NCBI RefSeq assembly: GCF_905475395.1
Contig: NC_058342.1
Location: 3,531,001 to 3,595,000, forward strand
Direction of reading: 5' to 3'
Length of the DNA stretch: 64,000 bases
Origin: Chrysoperla carnea
Lineage: Eukaryota > Arthropoda > Insecta > Neuroptera > Chrysopidae
In this document: positions 11,436 to 24,490 of the stretch, piece after piece
How the letters are laid out: every line of letters begins with the position of its first letter
Position numbering within the stretch: position 1 is the first letter of the stretch
Translations under genes and position numbers: made by a program
Notes under the pieces: model-generated
Told to the model about the DNA's origin: nothing
The model's input: only the letters and a program-made list of their open reading frames with translations
Database searches by the model: none

Positions 11436-11671
11436 TAGAATTGGGCGGCCCTTTTAACGATTTTGTTAAAGTACAATAATTTATTTTGAATTTATATAAG
11501 GATGAGTATCGTGTTGGTGATTCATATAGTTACTCACGAAAAGATAGGAATATTGTTTAAAAAATACTGAACATTCATATACATACAAATCATATAAAGT
11601 AAGAATCTTATTTTCTTTAAAAACCGGTTTACAAGACGATCGTTGGCTAATGTCAAAAATCGCCCTAAAAC
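11436..11671 (-). pseudogene. LINE-B 3' fragment at inner end of right arm
   Basis: Reverse complement of 9162-9397, nearly identical, including the GC-rich stretch GGGCCGCCCAATTCTA. On one side it abuts R4-like coding sequence, on the other the LINE-C leader at 11,672. Confidence 0.85.
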
Positions 11672-12560
11672 ATGATGATGTGATTTTGTGTAAATTAAGT
11701 TATAAAGAGTGAAAGTAATTAAGTTATAAAAGTGTGAATATAAAAATTTAATATATTATTTTGTGTTTTAAGACATTCTTTATACTGTTAAAAATAAAAG
11801 TTCAAACAAGTATATAATACAATTTTAGTCTAATACTCTTCTTATAAAGTTTTCATTACATACAACGACCATAGTGCAGCGGTTAGCGACACGGACTATC
11901 ATTGGGTTCAGACCTTAGTGGGTTCGAATCTACTTCGGTTCGCGTATATTATAATTTTTAATTTATTTTATTTTTTTCTTTCTACTACTTTTCCAATTGT
12001 GTTTTTATTTTACATAAATGTAGAAACTTTAGAAAAAAATTTGACTTGCTATTAAATAAAATGGATGCAAATAATAAAAATATCGAAGACACCAATTCTA
12101 AAATTACTTCAATTTTAAACGAAATAACTTTAGTAAAAGAAGAAAATTAAACTTTGAAAAATGAAGTTTCTACTTCTCGATGTGATTACTTTGAAGCTGA
12201 AATCAAACGTAGAAATATCATATTTGATTAACCTTAAACGCTTTATCATAAAACTGAATTATGATCATTAATACTGGACATTATAAATAAAGAAATGAAC
12301 GTGATCTATTCAAAAATGAAATTGAAAATATTTTTGAATTAAAAAACCAAAGAAACGATTCGATACGTGTGCTATTAAAATTACTTAACGTAAACAAAAA
12401 AATTGAAATTATCAAAACCAGATCTAAACTGAAGGGGACGAATAATTATGTCCGTGAAGACTTCACCGCCAAGATTCAGAAGCAAAGGAAAGGTTTACTG
12501 CCACTTCTTCAGGAAGAGATAGGAAAAAGACTGCGTGCTATTATGAGGTTTAATAATAAT
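11672..12560 (+). mobile_element. LINE-C copy 2, 5' leader and ORF1 start
   Basis: Matches 8650-7755 of copy 1 in inverted orientation. It has a leader, a tRNA-like sequence at 11,865-11,944 and then ORF1 from ATG 12,061. ORF1 has a stop at about 12,148 and frameshifts near 12,230. It reopens at 12,369 with the KLKGTNNYVREDF motif and is cut by LINE-D at about 12,560. ORF1 sequence resumes at about 16,216 after a loss of about 35 bases at the insertion. Confidence 0.8.
11865..11944 (+). ncRNA. tRNA-like sequence in LINE-C 5' leader (copy 2)
   Basis: A-box-like TAGTGCAGCGGTTAGCG at about 11,872-11,888 and B-box-like GGGTTCGAATC at about 11,920-11,930. The flanks on both sides match copy 1. 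The stems are imperfect. It lies about 117 bases before ORF1. Confidence 0.65.
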
Positions 12561-12713
12561 AACAATAATAATATTAATTTATTTACCAAAGATACAATAT
12601 AGTACATAGGTTTTTCACAAATTAGATGGACACTGTTTTACTATATAATTTCTTTATACAGTTTTAAATTTATTTATATTTTCAATGTGCCTAATTTCTA
12701 CTGGTAAGTTGTT

Positions 12714-14538
12714 TTAAAATTCAGTCTCAACAATTGGAGGATCTTTTCTATATTTATCAATTCGACAATTTTGAACATGAGGATCAGTACATTGTCGAGT
12801 ATTATAGGGATGAATTTCTTTTCTCAGTTTAAAATTTTGGTAGTTTTTCTTGATGTATACTAACAACTCATATAGGTATATGCCATAAAAAGTTAAAATA
12901 TTGTGCTTTATAAAATGATCTTTACATGTTTCTCTATAATTCGTATTAAAAATAAGTCGAATAGTTCTCTTTTGTAACACAAATATTCGAGAGCTGTCCG
13001 AACATTGTCCCCAAAGAATAACACAGTATTGCATGCAACTATAAGCAAGCCCGTAATACAGAGCCAAAAGTGTGTCTGTATCATACGTCTGCTTCAATTT
13101 TCTTATATAGTAGAATACTGTACTCAATTTCTTACATCAACTTGAAGATGCCAACCCATGTCTTCATCTAGCATGACTCCTAGGAATTTTATTTCAGTTA
13201 CTCGACTGATCGGATTCCTGCTATTCAATAGCTCAATAGCTTGGTATTGTCGGTGTGCTTATTATTAAACATTAAATAAGTAGTTTTGCTCATATTTATA
13301 ATTAAATGATTTACTCTACACCAATCACTTAACTGATCAACCACAAGGTCCATTTGATTGATAATGCCAGTCAAGTCATCTGATGACAAAAGTACAGATG
13401 TGTCATCTGCATAAAGCACAAATGTTCCAAGCGTAATATGTAAGGGCAAATCATTTATATAAATAAGGAATAGCAAAGGAGCAAGATTTGACCCTCGTGG
13501 GACCCCTATGTTTACATCCCTTGATCTAGACTTTTCTCCTGCAACATCTATAATAATTTGTCGATTTTGTAGGTGGGTCTGAAACCAGGAGTTTGGTAGA
13601 CCTCTTATGCCAATATTGTCTAATTTTTTTAATCAAAGATTATGATTCACAGTATCCAAAGCTGAACTTCGAAAGCCGAAATCGAAAAACAATGCCAATA
13701 CAATTTTTTTTTTATCAATCTCTTCCAATACAAATGGTGTTAATTCATTACTGGCCGAGCACGTGGAGTGCTTCGGTCTTAAACTGTGACATTTAACTAG
13801 AATATTTTAAAGTTCCAGGAACTCGGAGAGTCGATTACACATCAGTTTCCCTAATATTTTAGAGAATTGAGGCAATAATGATATAGGACGATAATTTGCA
13901 ACTTTTAGTGTGTCTCCTTTTTTGAATATTGGTTTAATAATCGATGTTTTTAAGAGGTCTGGGAATTCTCCAGTTTCAAATGAAAGATTATATACATAAC
14001 TTAGTATGCATGCAATTTGGGAAATACTATTTTTAACTAGTTTTATAGGGATTTCATCAATCCCAAAGCAATGTTTATTTTCCATTGACATAACAACATT
14101 GTAGACTTCTAGGTCCGTTACTGGATTAGTATAAAATGATTTTAATTTGGAGACCGAAGAAGTAACATTTACTGTTAAGTTGTTTTTATAATGACTATTA
14201 AGTTTATTCGTAACAGCTGTAGCATAATATTCACAAAGCATTTCAGCATTTTCATTTCTATTTCTACATACAGTACCATCTGACCGAAGCAGAGATATTT
14301 CCGTTTTGTCTGATTTAATTCTACCTAATGTTTTGTTAATGGTTTTCCATTGATTTTTAGATTGTTTGCCCATTATATTTTGTTGAAATGATTTTGCTCT
14401 ACGTATTGTGTTCTTATATTCCTTTTTTCGAATTGTGTATAGACTGTTCAAATCAGTATTATTAGAGGCAGTAACTAAATCAAACAGGTCCTTTAAATTC
14501 TGCCTTTCTTTTACTATATCAGGGGTGATCCAATGCAA
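12714..14538 (-). pseudogene. LINE-D reverse transcriptase and C-terminus
   Basis: The longest open part (14,538-13,807, 243 codons) has HCFGIDEIPIKLVK, IIKPIFKKGD..VANYRPISLLP and the start of motif 2a. A stop and frame change near 13,807 lead to RPKHSTCSA and a palm segment with a damaged motif A. At 13,476-13,225 lie FLIYINDLP, the catalytic YADDTSVLL and SDWCRVNHLIINMSKT. At 13,127-12,714 is a thumb/C-terminal segment ending HPYNTRQ, a motif common in jockey/CR1-like elements. A few frameshifts and stops inactivate it, but it is less decayed than LINE-B. Confidence 0.85.
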
Positions 14539-14739
14539 TTTATTAAGTGTTTTGTTTTGCGTTTTAATTATGGGAATAGTAACATCTAAACAAAATTAAA
14601 ATATTTGCCAGAATGCATTATATACAATATTTATATCATTTGACTCATAAACATCACTCCAGTCAGCGATTTTAAGCTTATGTGTGAGATATTGCATGTT
14701 AGAATTTGTAAATATACGTTTGTGAATACTATCGACAGT

Positions 14740-15300
14740 GTTATTATTTATTGTTTCATTAACATATATTTGAAGAAATTGACCTTTGCCATGGTCAGAT
14801 ACACACGTTGATAAGTTACAATTTTATAATTATTGAAATTATTATTGATAATAACATAATCGAGGCAGCTACTGGTAGATGTCGTTGTACGCGTTGGTTC
14901 ATTGATCAGATTCTTACAATTATAGGAATTTAATGTATCACATAATCTGCGTTTCACTGACGTGTTTGTTAAATAATCAATGTTTAGATCACCATATATT
15001 ACTGCACGGTTTTTTCTGGTTTCAGTGTGTCAAAGAGCCTATTTAGATATTCTTCAAATATGTAAATGTCTCCATTGGGCGCTATATATAAGGTCACAAT
15101 TTGAATTTTGAAACATTCCGATTCATATATTGTTCCAGAACATTCGAAATGAGATTCCGAACAGAGTGCTTCCAGTTTGATATTTCGTATATACTTATTC
15201 AAATTGCGTCTCGCTAATATAATCGTACCACCATGTGATTTTAACTCACGACAGTACGATGCACAAATGCCTAGACACTTTATTTAGACAATGTTCAGTT
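14740..15300 (-). pseudogene. LINE-D endonuclease region
   Basis: Open fragments at 15,202-14,999 and 14,957-14,748 lie between ORF1 and RT. They contain GGTIILARR just upstream, a YIAPNGDIYIFEEYLNRL segment (APE-type endonuclease core) and SSCLDYVIIN (the LDxV/I motif). Frame changes separate them. Confidence 0.65.
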
Positions 15301-15431
15301 AAGCACAGAAAATCTACATTATTTTCACTTCAATTTGTGCCGTAATTTGTGCCGTCTTATTGAATAAACTTTGAACATTTTGATGCAAAATCGATAAAAC
15401 TTCTCTGTTTTTTTCTAAGCGGCTAAGTTGA

Positions 15432-16199
15432 CTAGTCAGTTTGGAATTTACTAGGTCTATCTTGACAAAAGAAGTACCTTTTTACGATTGATCCTTTGAG
15501 CCAGTTTTTTCTTTCATACAGTGACTCTGCTAAACTCCTATTAGCTGCTATCTTAAAGCACGCATTCACTCCCTTTGTTTCCAGTTTTGTTACTTGGAAG
15601 ATTTGATTTGGGAATTTTGTTCCTAAATGATTTACAACTTGCACTACAGTAGTATCTGGGGCATCCGTCCAAGAAAGATCCACAATTTCCGTTCCAATGC
15701 AGATATACTGTTGGTATCTTCACAATCACCTATAATTAACGTTCTTTTCTTTCTTCTTACCTCCTGCCATCCTTCCACATCGTCTCTTTGCTCACTAGTA
15801 GTTCCTTCGGAAGTATTAGGATGTATTTGAGACATTGGAATTTCACGCCTATTCATGAAACCCCTTTTCACTTTTTGTGAGTAGCTTGCCTGCTCATTTC
15901 TTGGTGACATCTTTTGGTGGTCATTAACAATATTATTGATGTTACTATTAGTACGTTCATTGGTTTCTCCGTTTCAATTGATGTTTCAACGTTTCAATTT
16001 CACTAAGTAATTTGAGGTTAACTTCTTTCAATTCTCGATTTTCCGATTTTAAAACTTGAACACTGGCTTCAGCACTTGAACAAATTAATTCACTCATCGT
16101 TATTTTAAATTCTTCAGATGCTAACACCGTCTCAATAGCACTTTTAATATTAAATTCAGTGACACCCGATGCACTACGTGTAGCCGCTGTCAGCGCCAT
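15432..16199 (-). pseudogene. LINE-D ORF1 (gag-like)
   Basis: Starts at ATG 16,199 with 80 codons rich in leucine and charged residues and predicted coiled coil. Frame changes follow, to 15,910-15,644 (a basic, serine-rich linker with GWQEVRRKKRT) and 15,683-15,432 (ACFKIAANRSLAESLYERKNW..GSIVKRYFF). The last segment resembles the C-terminal nucleic-acid-binding region of ORF1 proteins in jockey/CR1-like LINEs. I see no zinc knuckle. Confidence 0.6.
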
Positions 16200-16215
16200 T
16201 TTTACTTAAAAGAAA

Positions 16216-18692
16216 ATAAAATTAAGTCCTTTAAAAGCTCACAATCTTACAAATCTCATAATGCTTCAATTCCTAATGCTTCCTGCTCTGAAAAAATACC
16301 CTCATCCTTTTCAGAATGTAACAGTGAGACATGGTCAGTGCTGGAAAGTTTCGATTTGCCACTCTCTCTTTCAGAATTCAGTTTCATTGGATCGGGTGCA
16401 TTGAAGGACAAATCTAAAGGCAGAGCAAGTGGTGGTTTAGCTATTTGACTGAAAAAATCCTTTTACTTTGAGAGTCTGAATAGAACTGAATGTTGGATCA
16501 TTGTGAAAGTGTGTGCTAATGATATCGAATTTGTAACTGGAAATGTATATTTTAAACCAAGTTTAAACTTGGTCGATGTTTTAAAATCGTTACAAATAGT
16601 CATTAATGATATAATCACAGATTTTCCACATCTATTGTTTATTTAAGGCCGTGACTTTAATTGTAGAATAGGTAGCTTGGGCCAATTGTTTCATGAAATA
16701 TGCTTTGGCACTCAAGTAAATTAAGATAGAATATCTCTGGACATGGTCAACAATCGTTGAGGAAAAGACTTGAATGATTTCATGGGACAGAACGGGTTCG
16801 TTTTATTGAATAGAAGAACCATAAGCGACTCACCCTCTCAATTTACGTTTTGCAGCGCCTCTGGTAAAAACCCTATTGACTTAGTTTGGTGTCATTCGAA
16901 GTTTCTGCATTATATACACCACCTTAAAGTTCTTCATGATGTCTCTTTATCATGCCACTTCCCTGTTTAAATGACATTGGCAGTCAATTACAATAGTTTT
17001 TTACCTACCGAAGATAATTAAACAGTGAGTGGCCTAAGATGGGATTGAAGAGTTTCTAAGCTGGATGTTAAGAGTAAGTTGAAAACATGTAGACGCAATG
17101 GCTTTTCTTACTATTCTGTAGCTGAATATTTGGTTCAGAAGTCCAAGAAAGGAAACTATTACGTTAAAAAAAACTAACTATCATGCACTTATATCAAAGA
17201 GGCTTTCATGTGTTAAAGATACACGCGAGTTCTGGAAAACTGTTTACTCTTCTAAACATGAAAGAAACTATAATAGTTGTATTTCAATACAAGAATGGGG
17301 GAATTTTTATGAAAACTTATGCCACCAGTCTTTAGAGAATGATGTCTTGTTCTATTTTTAGGACGCAGCACATCCTTTCTTAGATAGCAAAATTTCTCTC
17401 GATGAATTGTATGCCAATATTGGCAAATCTAAAGAAAACAAAACTCCTGTTCTAGATACCATCACGAACGAATTCTTAAAAAATCTCCCCCAAAACTGAC
17501 ATTCCCAAGGAATGGTCGCGAATTGCTGTCACTATGCTTCATAAGAAAGGTGATGCAAGTAATCCAGAAAATTATACAGGAATTGCTCTCTGTAACACTA
17601 CACTAAAAATTTTTAAGAATATTTTGTTAGAACGATTGACGCTTGGGGCTGATGAAGCGGACGTTTTGATCGAAAATCAGTCAGGATTTAGAGAAGGTCG
17701 AGGGTGTCTTGACAATGTTTTTGTTCTCTCCTCTGTAACCCAATTATGTTTAAAACAGCCAAAGTTACAACAACAGTTACGGTGGCACAAGTTGTTTAAC
17801 TATGGAGTTAGCTTAAAAATCATTCGGATACTCAAAGACATCTATGATAATGGAACAATTTGAGTAAAAATTGACAATAAATGTACGCATGTTGACAATA
17901 AACTATGGCTGTCTTCTATGCTTATAAATGACATCGAGGCTTTCTTCCGACAAAGAAGTGTCCAAGGAATAAATATAGACGAGACGAATAATTTATTATT
18001 ACTACTTTCTACGGATGATTTGTTAATTCTGGGCAACAGAAAGCTCGAGGTTTAGAATGACTATGCGCGCATCAATAAATTGACCATTAACTGCACCAAA
18101 CCAAAAGTTCTGGTCTTCCGAAAAGGCGGAAGTGTCAGTGAAAGACAGGTATTTAGATGTGGGTCTGATAATATTGAAGTTGTCAACAAATTTTACTACA
18201 TCGGGGTAACAATTTCCAATTCTACATTTCTTTACGAATCTGCTCTTTTACTTCGTTCGGAAGGCTAAAATTGCCACGGGTACAGTAATGTCAACATTGG
18301 TAAATTCAAAATGTGTGTCGTGGCCAGCAATATGTCAGCTTTTTGATAGTATCGTCACAACTTCTTTATTATTCTGTGCACCTGTTTGGAGTCTGAGATA
18401 CTTTAATCAAATTGAGCCAGTTCAAACAATTTTTTTTTTAATATTACTCCAATTTTCTAGAAATACTCCCAACTACATTATCCCCGGAGAAACTGGTCGT
18501 CGTCCCCTTTCCGTAAAAGCACTGCAACTTTACTCTGTTGTACCGGAAAAGTGTAAATAGTTTAGATAACTGCAGGCTACCAAAAATTTGTATCCGCCGT
18601 GTCATTAATTTTTCAAATAATGATACTAAAGGTATGTTTACAAATAGGTATAATTGGGTTTCACAACTAAGGTTCCTATTGTCAAATAATAA
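16216..18692 (+). mobile_element. LINE-C copy 2, endonuclease and reverse transcriptase part
   Basis: Continues LINE-C after LINE-D and is the inverted counterpart of 7720-5380. RT fragments are at 17,534-17,863 and 18,080-18,560. They lack the motif A segment (about 30 residues around LIDFKRAFE) through an internal deletion near 17,765, and lack motif B through another near 17,895. The STDD motif is at about 18,008-18,020. The element is interrupted at 18,696 by the BEL/Pao element and resumes at 28,747 in the same frame. Confidence 0.8.
17534..18560 (+). pseudogene. LINE-C copy 2 reverse transcriptase
   Basis: MLHKKGDASNPENYTGIAL and NQSGFREGRGCLDNV are intact at 17,534-17,760. The thumb (18,080-18,560) matches copy 1 closely. 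Two deletions removed motifs A and B, so this copy is more damaged than copy 1. The open reading ends in frame with the fragment that resumes after the BEL/Pao insertion. Confidence 0.75.
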
Positions 18693-18696
18693 CATG
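18693..18696. repeat. 4-bp target duplication CATG, left
   Basis: CATG precedes the TG end of the BEL/Pao LTR. The same CATG follows its other end at 28,747-28,750. Removing the element and one CATG restores the LINE-C reading frame. Confidence 0.8.
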
Positions 18697-19648
18697 TGAA
18701 GCAAAAAGAAAATTAGAGAACCCATGATGGGGTTATTAGAAAATTAGAATATGAATATCAAAATTAAGATTTACAAGTTACGAGTTACGAAGTTAAGAAA
18801 TGATTTAGAAGGAGTGATTTAGAGTACGAGTTAAGAAGTGTTAAGGGCCCACCCATACAGTGTCCGGGATAATTGTACTATTTAAAGCCACCCTGATATT
18901 TAAACTGACAGGTCCAGAGGTTTTTAAGATCAGAACTTGGATGTAATGTTTGGTGTTCAAGTAAAGGCTTCATTTCTTTACTTTCCAAAAGTTACCGCAT
19001 GGATTTGAACTTCACATCTATAAAACAAAATGTCGAAAAGGGAAAGAGTTAAAAACAAAATCAAAGATAATTTATAAACTTGAAAGATATTTTATGTAAA
19101 TCATAATTTATAACAAGAATTGGTACAGTATCCTAAATTTAACACATTAAGTGTTTACTGAATAACAAATCCAAATATTTAGTAAATACACAGAATTTAA
19201 AGTGTTTTACAAATAAAGATTAATAAATTCTAAGACATATTAGTCAAGAAACCTTAAATAAATTTATATCAAAGTTTAAATGGATGCATAATATATTGAA
19301 ATAAAAACTTTTCAAACTATCTCCAAAGATCCAATAATTATAATAAATTAAACATTACCAGATCATTTTCAATAAAAATACTTCTGCTTGCTCACATATC
19401 GTTTCCAAATACACCAAGTGCAAATAATTTAAAGATTATATTGGATCTAGGATCCATTATTGTTGATATTTTAAATTTAATCCATACTCTAGGAGATCCC
19501 AAAAAGAAGAGAGCTCATAATCAATACTCAAACGAGTAGGTAAATTAATTCGCGCATCAATCATTGCGCATAAGAAGGTAGTTCTATTATTTTATATAAT
19601 ATGTTTGTTCGTAATTTATGTACTTTAACCGACATAAATTACGGAACA
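18697..19648 (-). repeat. BEL/Pao LTR (3' LTR in element orientation)
   Basis: 952 bp. On the minus strand it begins TGTTCCGTAATTTATG and ends GCTTCA. It matches 27,927-28,746 except for an internal block of over 100 bases, near 19,220-19,360, absent from the latter. Confidence 0.85.
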
Positions 19649-21165
19649 TTCCCCAAGAGTCAGGAAAAAAAAAATTTTTTTTTTTTTGAGAAAAAAAAAA
19701 TTTTTTTAAAGCAATCACCCTACGTATAAAGAGAGCAAGAAAATTCGCCCCAATCAATCATTCAACGATATGCATCCATTTTCACATTTGTCTAACTAAG
19801 TATAACTATAATTTAAGAAAAACGATTAATAGAATTTTAGACAACCTTAACTAGCATCTATAATACAATTTAAATAACAACTTTAAGAAAAACTTCTAAC
19901 AATGTTAAAGAATTTTTAAGCTTTAACCAAACATTATTAATTTATCAAAATTTTTTAATCACAAATCTAACTATCTCTTAATAAATAATTTTTACATTAA
20001 TTATAAGCATAAATTTAAGAAAGAAAAGTACAAATATATTAACGATTAACCAGAACATAAACAAACTTAATTAGAAATTTTTGTAGCTTGCATTCCCTAT
20101 CCAGAAATTCAAATTTTAGTAAACGACTAATAAATAAAACCTTAACTAGAAATTTTAGTAGACTATTTATCCAGAAATTCAAATTTTAGTAGACGACTAA
20201 TAAATAATTTTCACATTAAGTATAAACTATAAATTTAAGAAGGAAAAGTACAAATATATTAACGATTAACTAAATCATAGACAACCTTAATTAGAACCTA
20301 TAATACAATTTAAATAATCAATTTACCAAAAAGTATGCAACAATCATAAAAAATTCTTAAGTTTTAACAAAAACTTCCCCAACTTTCAACAAAATTACAA
20401 CTTAGCCATCTGTTAATAAATAATTTTCACATCACTATAAAAATTTTTTAAATAAACAATTTTAATTTTCACTTCTACGTACAAAGAAAGTACACATAAA
20501 AGGGGGTATCATTAACATTTACAATGACAAAGAAAGGAACAAATTACACCTCTGACATTTTTAGAGGGTCAAAAACGAAAAATACAAAGTCAATTGACGA
20601 AAAGAAAGAAAGAAAATTGTTTTTTTTAAACAGGCATGTCCTCATCACGACCTGATATACAATTTTAATTATAAGATTCAAAAAAAATTATTTAAAATTA
20701 TACAATGTCAAGTGACGAAAAGAAAAAGAAAATTGCTTTTTAAACAGGCATGTCTTCAGCATGATCCTGATATACAATTTACTTATAAGATTCAACAAAA
20801 AAAAATTATTTAAAATTATCGAAAGTGTTGAATTCCTACTTTACATATACAAATTTACTCAACAAAGAAAAACTTAAACTATTGCACTCGTTAAGTTTAA
20901 AAATTAGAATAGGAGTTAGTTCGCATTATTATATTAAACTATCTTCATACCACTTTACTCTTCATATATGATGTTGATGTAAATAAAATTCCAGAATACA
21001 CCTGTTAATAGCGCTTAGAAAATCATACACTAGGTAAATTACAAATTAATACATCCATCAAAATATGGTATGTCCAGTTTAAATATACGTAATTAAACAT
21101 TCAAAATGTTTTACCAATGGTCAGGCAACCGTTATCCACAATGTTATATCTATTGCATAAAATTG
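19649..21165 (-). other. Noncoding 3' region of BEL/Pao element, copy 1
   Basis: No open frame of note. A purine-rich TTGGGGAA (minus strand) next to the LTR could serve as polypurine tract. A/T homopolymers form a strong hairpin at 19,663-19,710. A roughly 110-base tandem duplication around AATTGACGAAAAGAAAG lies at about 20,590-20,830. The whole stretch is repeated at 23,021-24,490. Confidence 0.6.
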
Positions 21166-21220
21166 ACTGAATTTTCAATTTTCAAAAAAAAAAAATTTTT
21201 TTTTCCTGACTCTTGGGGAA

Positions 21221-22108
21221 TGTTCCGTAATTTATGTCGGTTAGAGTACATAAATTACGAACAAACAGATTACATAAAATAATAGAACTACTTTCTTATG
21301 CGCAATGATTGATGCGCGAATTAATTTACTAAGCTACTGGGTGAAGTATGAGGATAATGGCCTCTTCGACTGGATCTATCGAACAGCGAGCATCGACAAT
21401 AAAAACAGTAATGGATCCCATTCTTTAAATACAATTTTAAATTATTAGCATGCGGCATACTTAAAAAAAAGTGTGAACAAGCAGTGAATTTTATTAAATT
21501 ATCTGGTATGTCTTGAATTTTTATAATTATTGGATTTTGGAGATAGTTTGAAAGGGTTTTTATTTCAATATATGATGCATCCATTTAAACTTTGACATAC
21601 ATTTATTTAAGGTTTCTTGACTAATATGTCTTAGAATTTATTAATCTTTATTTGTAAAACACTTTAAATTCTGTGTATTTACTAAATATTTGGATTTGTT
21701 ATTCAGTAAACACTTAATGTGTTAAATTTAGGATACTGTACCAATTCTTGTATAAATTATGATTTACATAAAATATCTTTCAAGTTTATAAATTATCTTT
21801 GATTTTGTGTTTAACTCTTTCCCTTTTCGACATTTTGTTTTATAGATGTGGAATTCAAATCCATGCGGTAATCTTTGGAAAGTAAAGAAATGAAGCCTTT
21901 ACTTGAACACCAAACATTTCATCCAGTTCTGATCTAAACCTCTGGACCTGTCAGTTTAAATATCAGGGTGGCTTTAAATAGTACAATTATCCCGGAAAAC
22001 TGTATGGGTGGGCCCTTAGCATACTTTTTAACTCGTACTCTAAATCATTTCTTAACTTCGTAACTCGTAACTTGTAAATCTTAATTTTGATATTCATATT
22101 CTAATTTT
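21221..22108 (+). repeat. Inverted internal LTR copy
   Basis: Begins TGTTCCGTAATTTATGTCGG on the plus strand, so it is opposite in orientation to the outer LTRs. It forms a head-to-head palindrome with 22,127-23,020. The first 40 or so bases of the LTR end are missing at the centre. Confidence 0.85.
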
Positions 22109-22126
22109 CTTATAGAGAATTTCTTA

Positions 22127-23020
22127 AAGAAAATTAGAATATGAATAACAAAATTAAGATTTACAAGTTACGAGTTACGAAGTTAAGAAATGATTTAGAG
22201 TACGAGTTAAAGTATGCTAAGGGCCCACCCATACAGTTTTCCGGGATAATTGTACTATTTAAAGCCACCCTGATATTTAAACTGACAGGTCCAGAGGTTA
22301 TTAAGATCAGAACTTGAATGCAATGTTTGGTGTTTAAGTAAAGGCTTCATTTCTTTACTTTCCAAAGATTACCGCATGGATTTGAATTCCACATCTATAA
22401 AACAAAATGTCGAAAAGGGAAAGAGTTAAAAACAAAATCAAAGATAATTTATAAACTTGAAAGATATTTTATGTAAATCATAATTTATACAAGAATTGGT
22501 ACAGTATCCTAAATTTAACACATTAAGTGTTTACTGAATAACAAAATCAAATATTTAGTAGATACACAAAATTTAAAGTGTTTTACAAATAAAGATTAAT
22601 AAATTCTAAGACATATTAGTCAAGAAACCTTAAATAAATTTATATCAAAGTTTAAATGGATGCATCATATATTGAAATAAAAACCCTTTCAAACCATCTC
22701 CAAAAATCCAATAATTATAAAAATTCAAGACATACCAGATAATTTAATAAAATTCACTGCTTGTTCACACTTTTTTTTAAGTATGCCGCATGCTAATAAT
22801 TTAAAATTGTATTTAAAGAATGGGATCCATTACTGTTTTTATAGTCGATGCTCGCTGTTCGATAGATCCCGTCGAAGAGGCCATTATCCTCATACTTCAC
22901 CCAGTAGCTTAGTAAATTAATTCGCGCATCAATCATTGCGCATAAGAAAGTAGTTCTATTATTTTATGTAATCTGTTTGTTCGTAATTTATGTACTCTAA
23001 CCGACATAAATTACGGAACA
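22127..23020 (-). repeat. Internal LTR copy, element orientation
   Basis: Same orientation as the terminal LTRs. It is followed on the plus strand by the same purine tract and A/T hairpin as the left LTR. Confidence 0.85.
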
Positions 23021-24490
23021 TTCCCCAAGAGTCAGGAAAAAAAAAAATTTTTTTTTTTTTTTGAAAAAAAAAAAAAAAATTTTTTAAAGCAATCACCCTA
23101 TGTATAAAGAAAGCAAGAAAGTTCGCCCCATTCAACGATATGCATCCATTTTCACCCTTGTATAACTAAGTATAAACTATAAATTTATGAAAAAGAAAAT
23201 TATATTAACGATTAATAAAGTTTAAGACAACTATAACTAGAATCTATAATACAATTTAAATTATAAATCTAAGAAAAACTTTCAACAATGTTAAAGAATT
23301 TTTTAAGCTTTAACAAAAAATTATTAATTTATCAAAAAAATTTTAATACAATATTTCAACCTAATTATATCTTAGTAAATAATTTTCACATTAATTATAA
23401 GCATAAATTTAAGAAAGAAAAGTACAAATATATTAACGATTAACCAGAACATAGACAAACTTAATTAGAAATTTTTGTAGCCTGTATTCCCCATCCAGAA
23501 ATTCAAATTTTAGTAGACGACTAATAAATAATTTTCACATTAAGTATAAACTATAAATTTAAGAAGGAAAAGTACAAATATATTAACGATTAACTAAATC
23601 ATAGACAACCTTAATTAGAACCTATAATACAATTTAAATAACAAATTTAAGAAAAATTACCAACAATCATAAAAAATTCTTAAGCTTCAACAAAAACTTC
23701 CCTAACTTTCTACTATCTTATCAAAATAAAATATTACAACTTTAGCCATCTCTTTTCTAAATAAATAATTTTAATTTTTTTTTACCTATACGTACAAAGA
23801 AAATACACTTGAAAAAACGATATCAATAACATTTATAATGACAAGAAAGAACAAGTTACACCTCTGACATTTTTAGAGGGTCAAAAACGAAAAATACAAT
23901 GTCAATTGACGAAAAGAAAGAAAGAAAATTGTGTTTTTTAAACGGGTATTTTTTCATCATGACCCGATTTACAATTTTAATTATAAGATTCAAAAAAAAT
24001 TTTTTTTAATTATACAATGTCAACTGACGAAAGGAAAGGAAGAAAATTGCTTTTTAAACAGGCATGTCTCCATCATGATCCTGATATACAATTTTACTAA
24101 TAAGATTCAAAAAAAAATTATTTAAAATTATCGAATGTGTTGAATTCCTACTTTTACATAAACGATTTACTTAATAAGGAAAGGTTAAATTATTGCACTC
24201 GTTAGAATATTATTTTTAAAATTTAGATTAAGGGTTAGTTCGCACCACTACAATAAACCATCTTCATAACACTTTATTCTTCATAAGTATAGCTGATATA
24301 GTTAAACTTCCAGAGTACAACTGTTAATAGCACTTAGAAAAATCATACACTAGGCAAATTACAAATTAATACGTCAAACTGCATACGATATGTTAAATTT
24401 TTAATATACATAATTCAACATTCAAAGTATTCCTTCAATGGTCAGGCAAATAATTATCAACAATGTTATATCCATTGCATAAAAATTGAC
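23021..24490 (-). other. Noncoding 3' region of BEL/Pao element, copy 2
   Basis: Direct repeat of 19,649-21,165, including the 110-base tandem duplication (here about 23,900-24,135). No coding potential. Confidence 0.7.

Larger units (their letters stand above)
12561..16215 (-). mobile_element. LINE-D (jockey/CR1-like), nearly full length, nested in LINE-C
   Basis: On the minus strand it holds ORF1 (16,199-15,432), endonuclease (about 15,300-14,750), reverse transcriptase (14,538-13,225), C-terminal region (13,127-12,714) and a TTA-rich tail at 12,590-12,555. It splits LINE-C ORF1; the corresponding intact site is near 7756 in the left arm. It has no counterpart in the left arm, so it inserted after the inverted duplication. 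Confidence 0.85.

Noticed and set aside
18697..23020. First reading of the 18.7-23 kb repeats as a DNA transposon with long terminal inverted repeats
   Set aside because: The matching LTR at 27,927-28,746, the TG...CA ends, the CATG duplication and the primer-binding-like TGG site fit an LTR element better.
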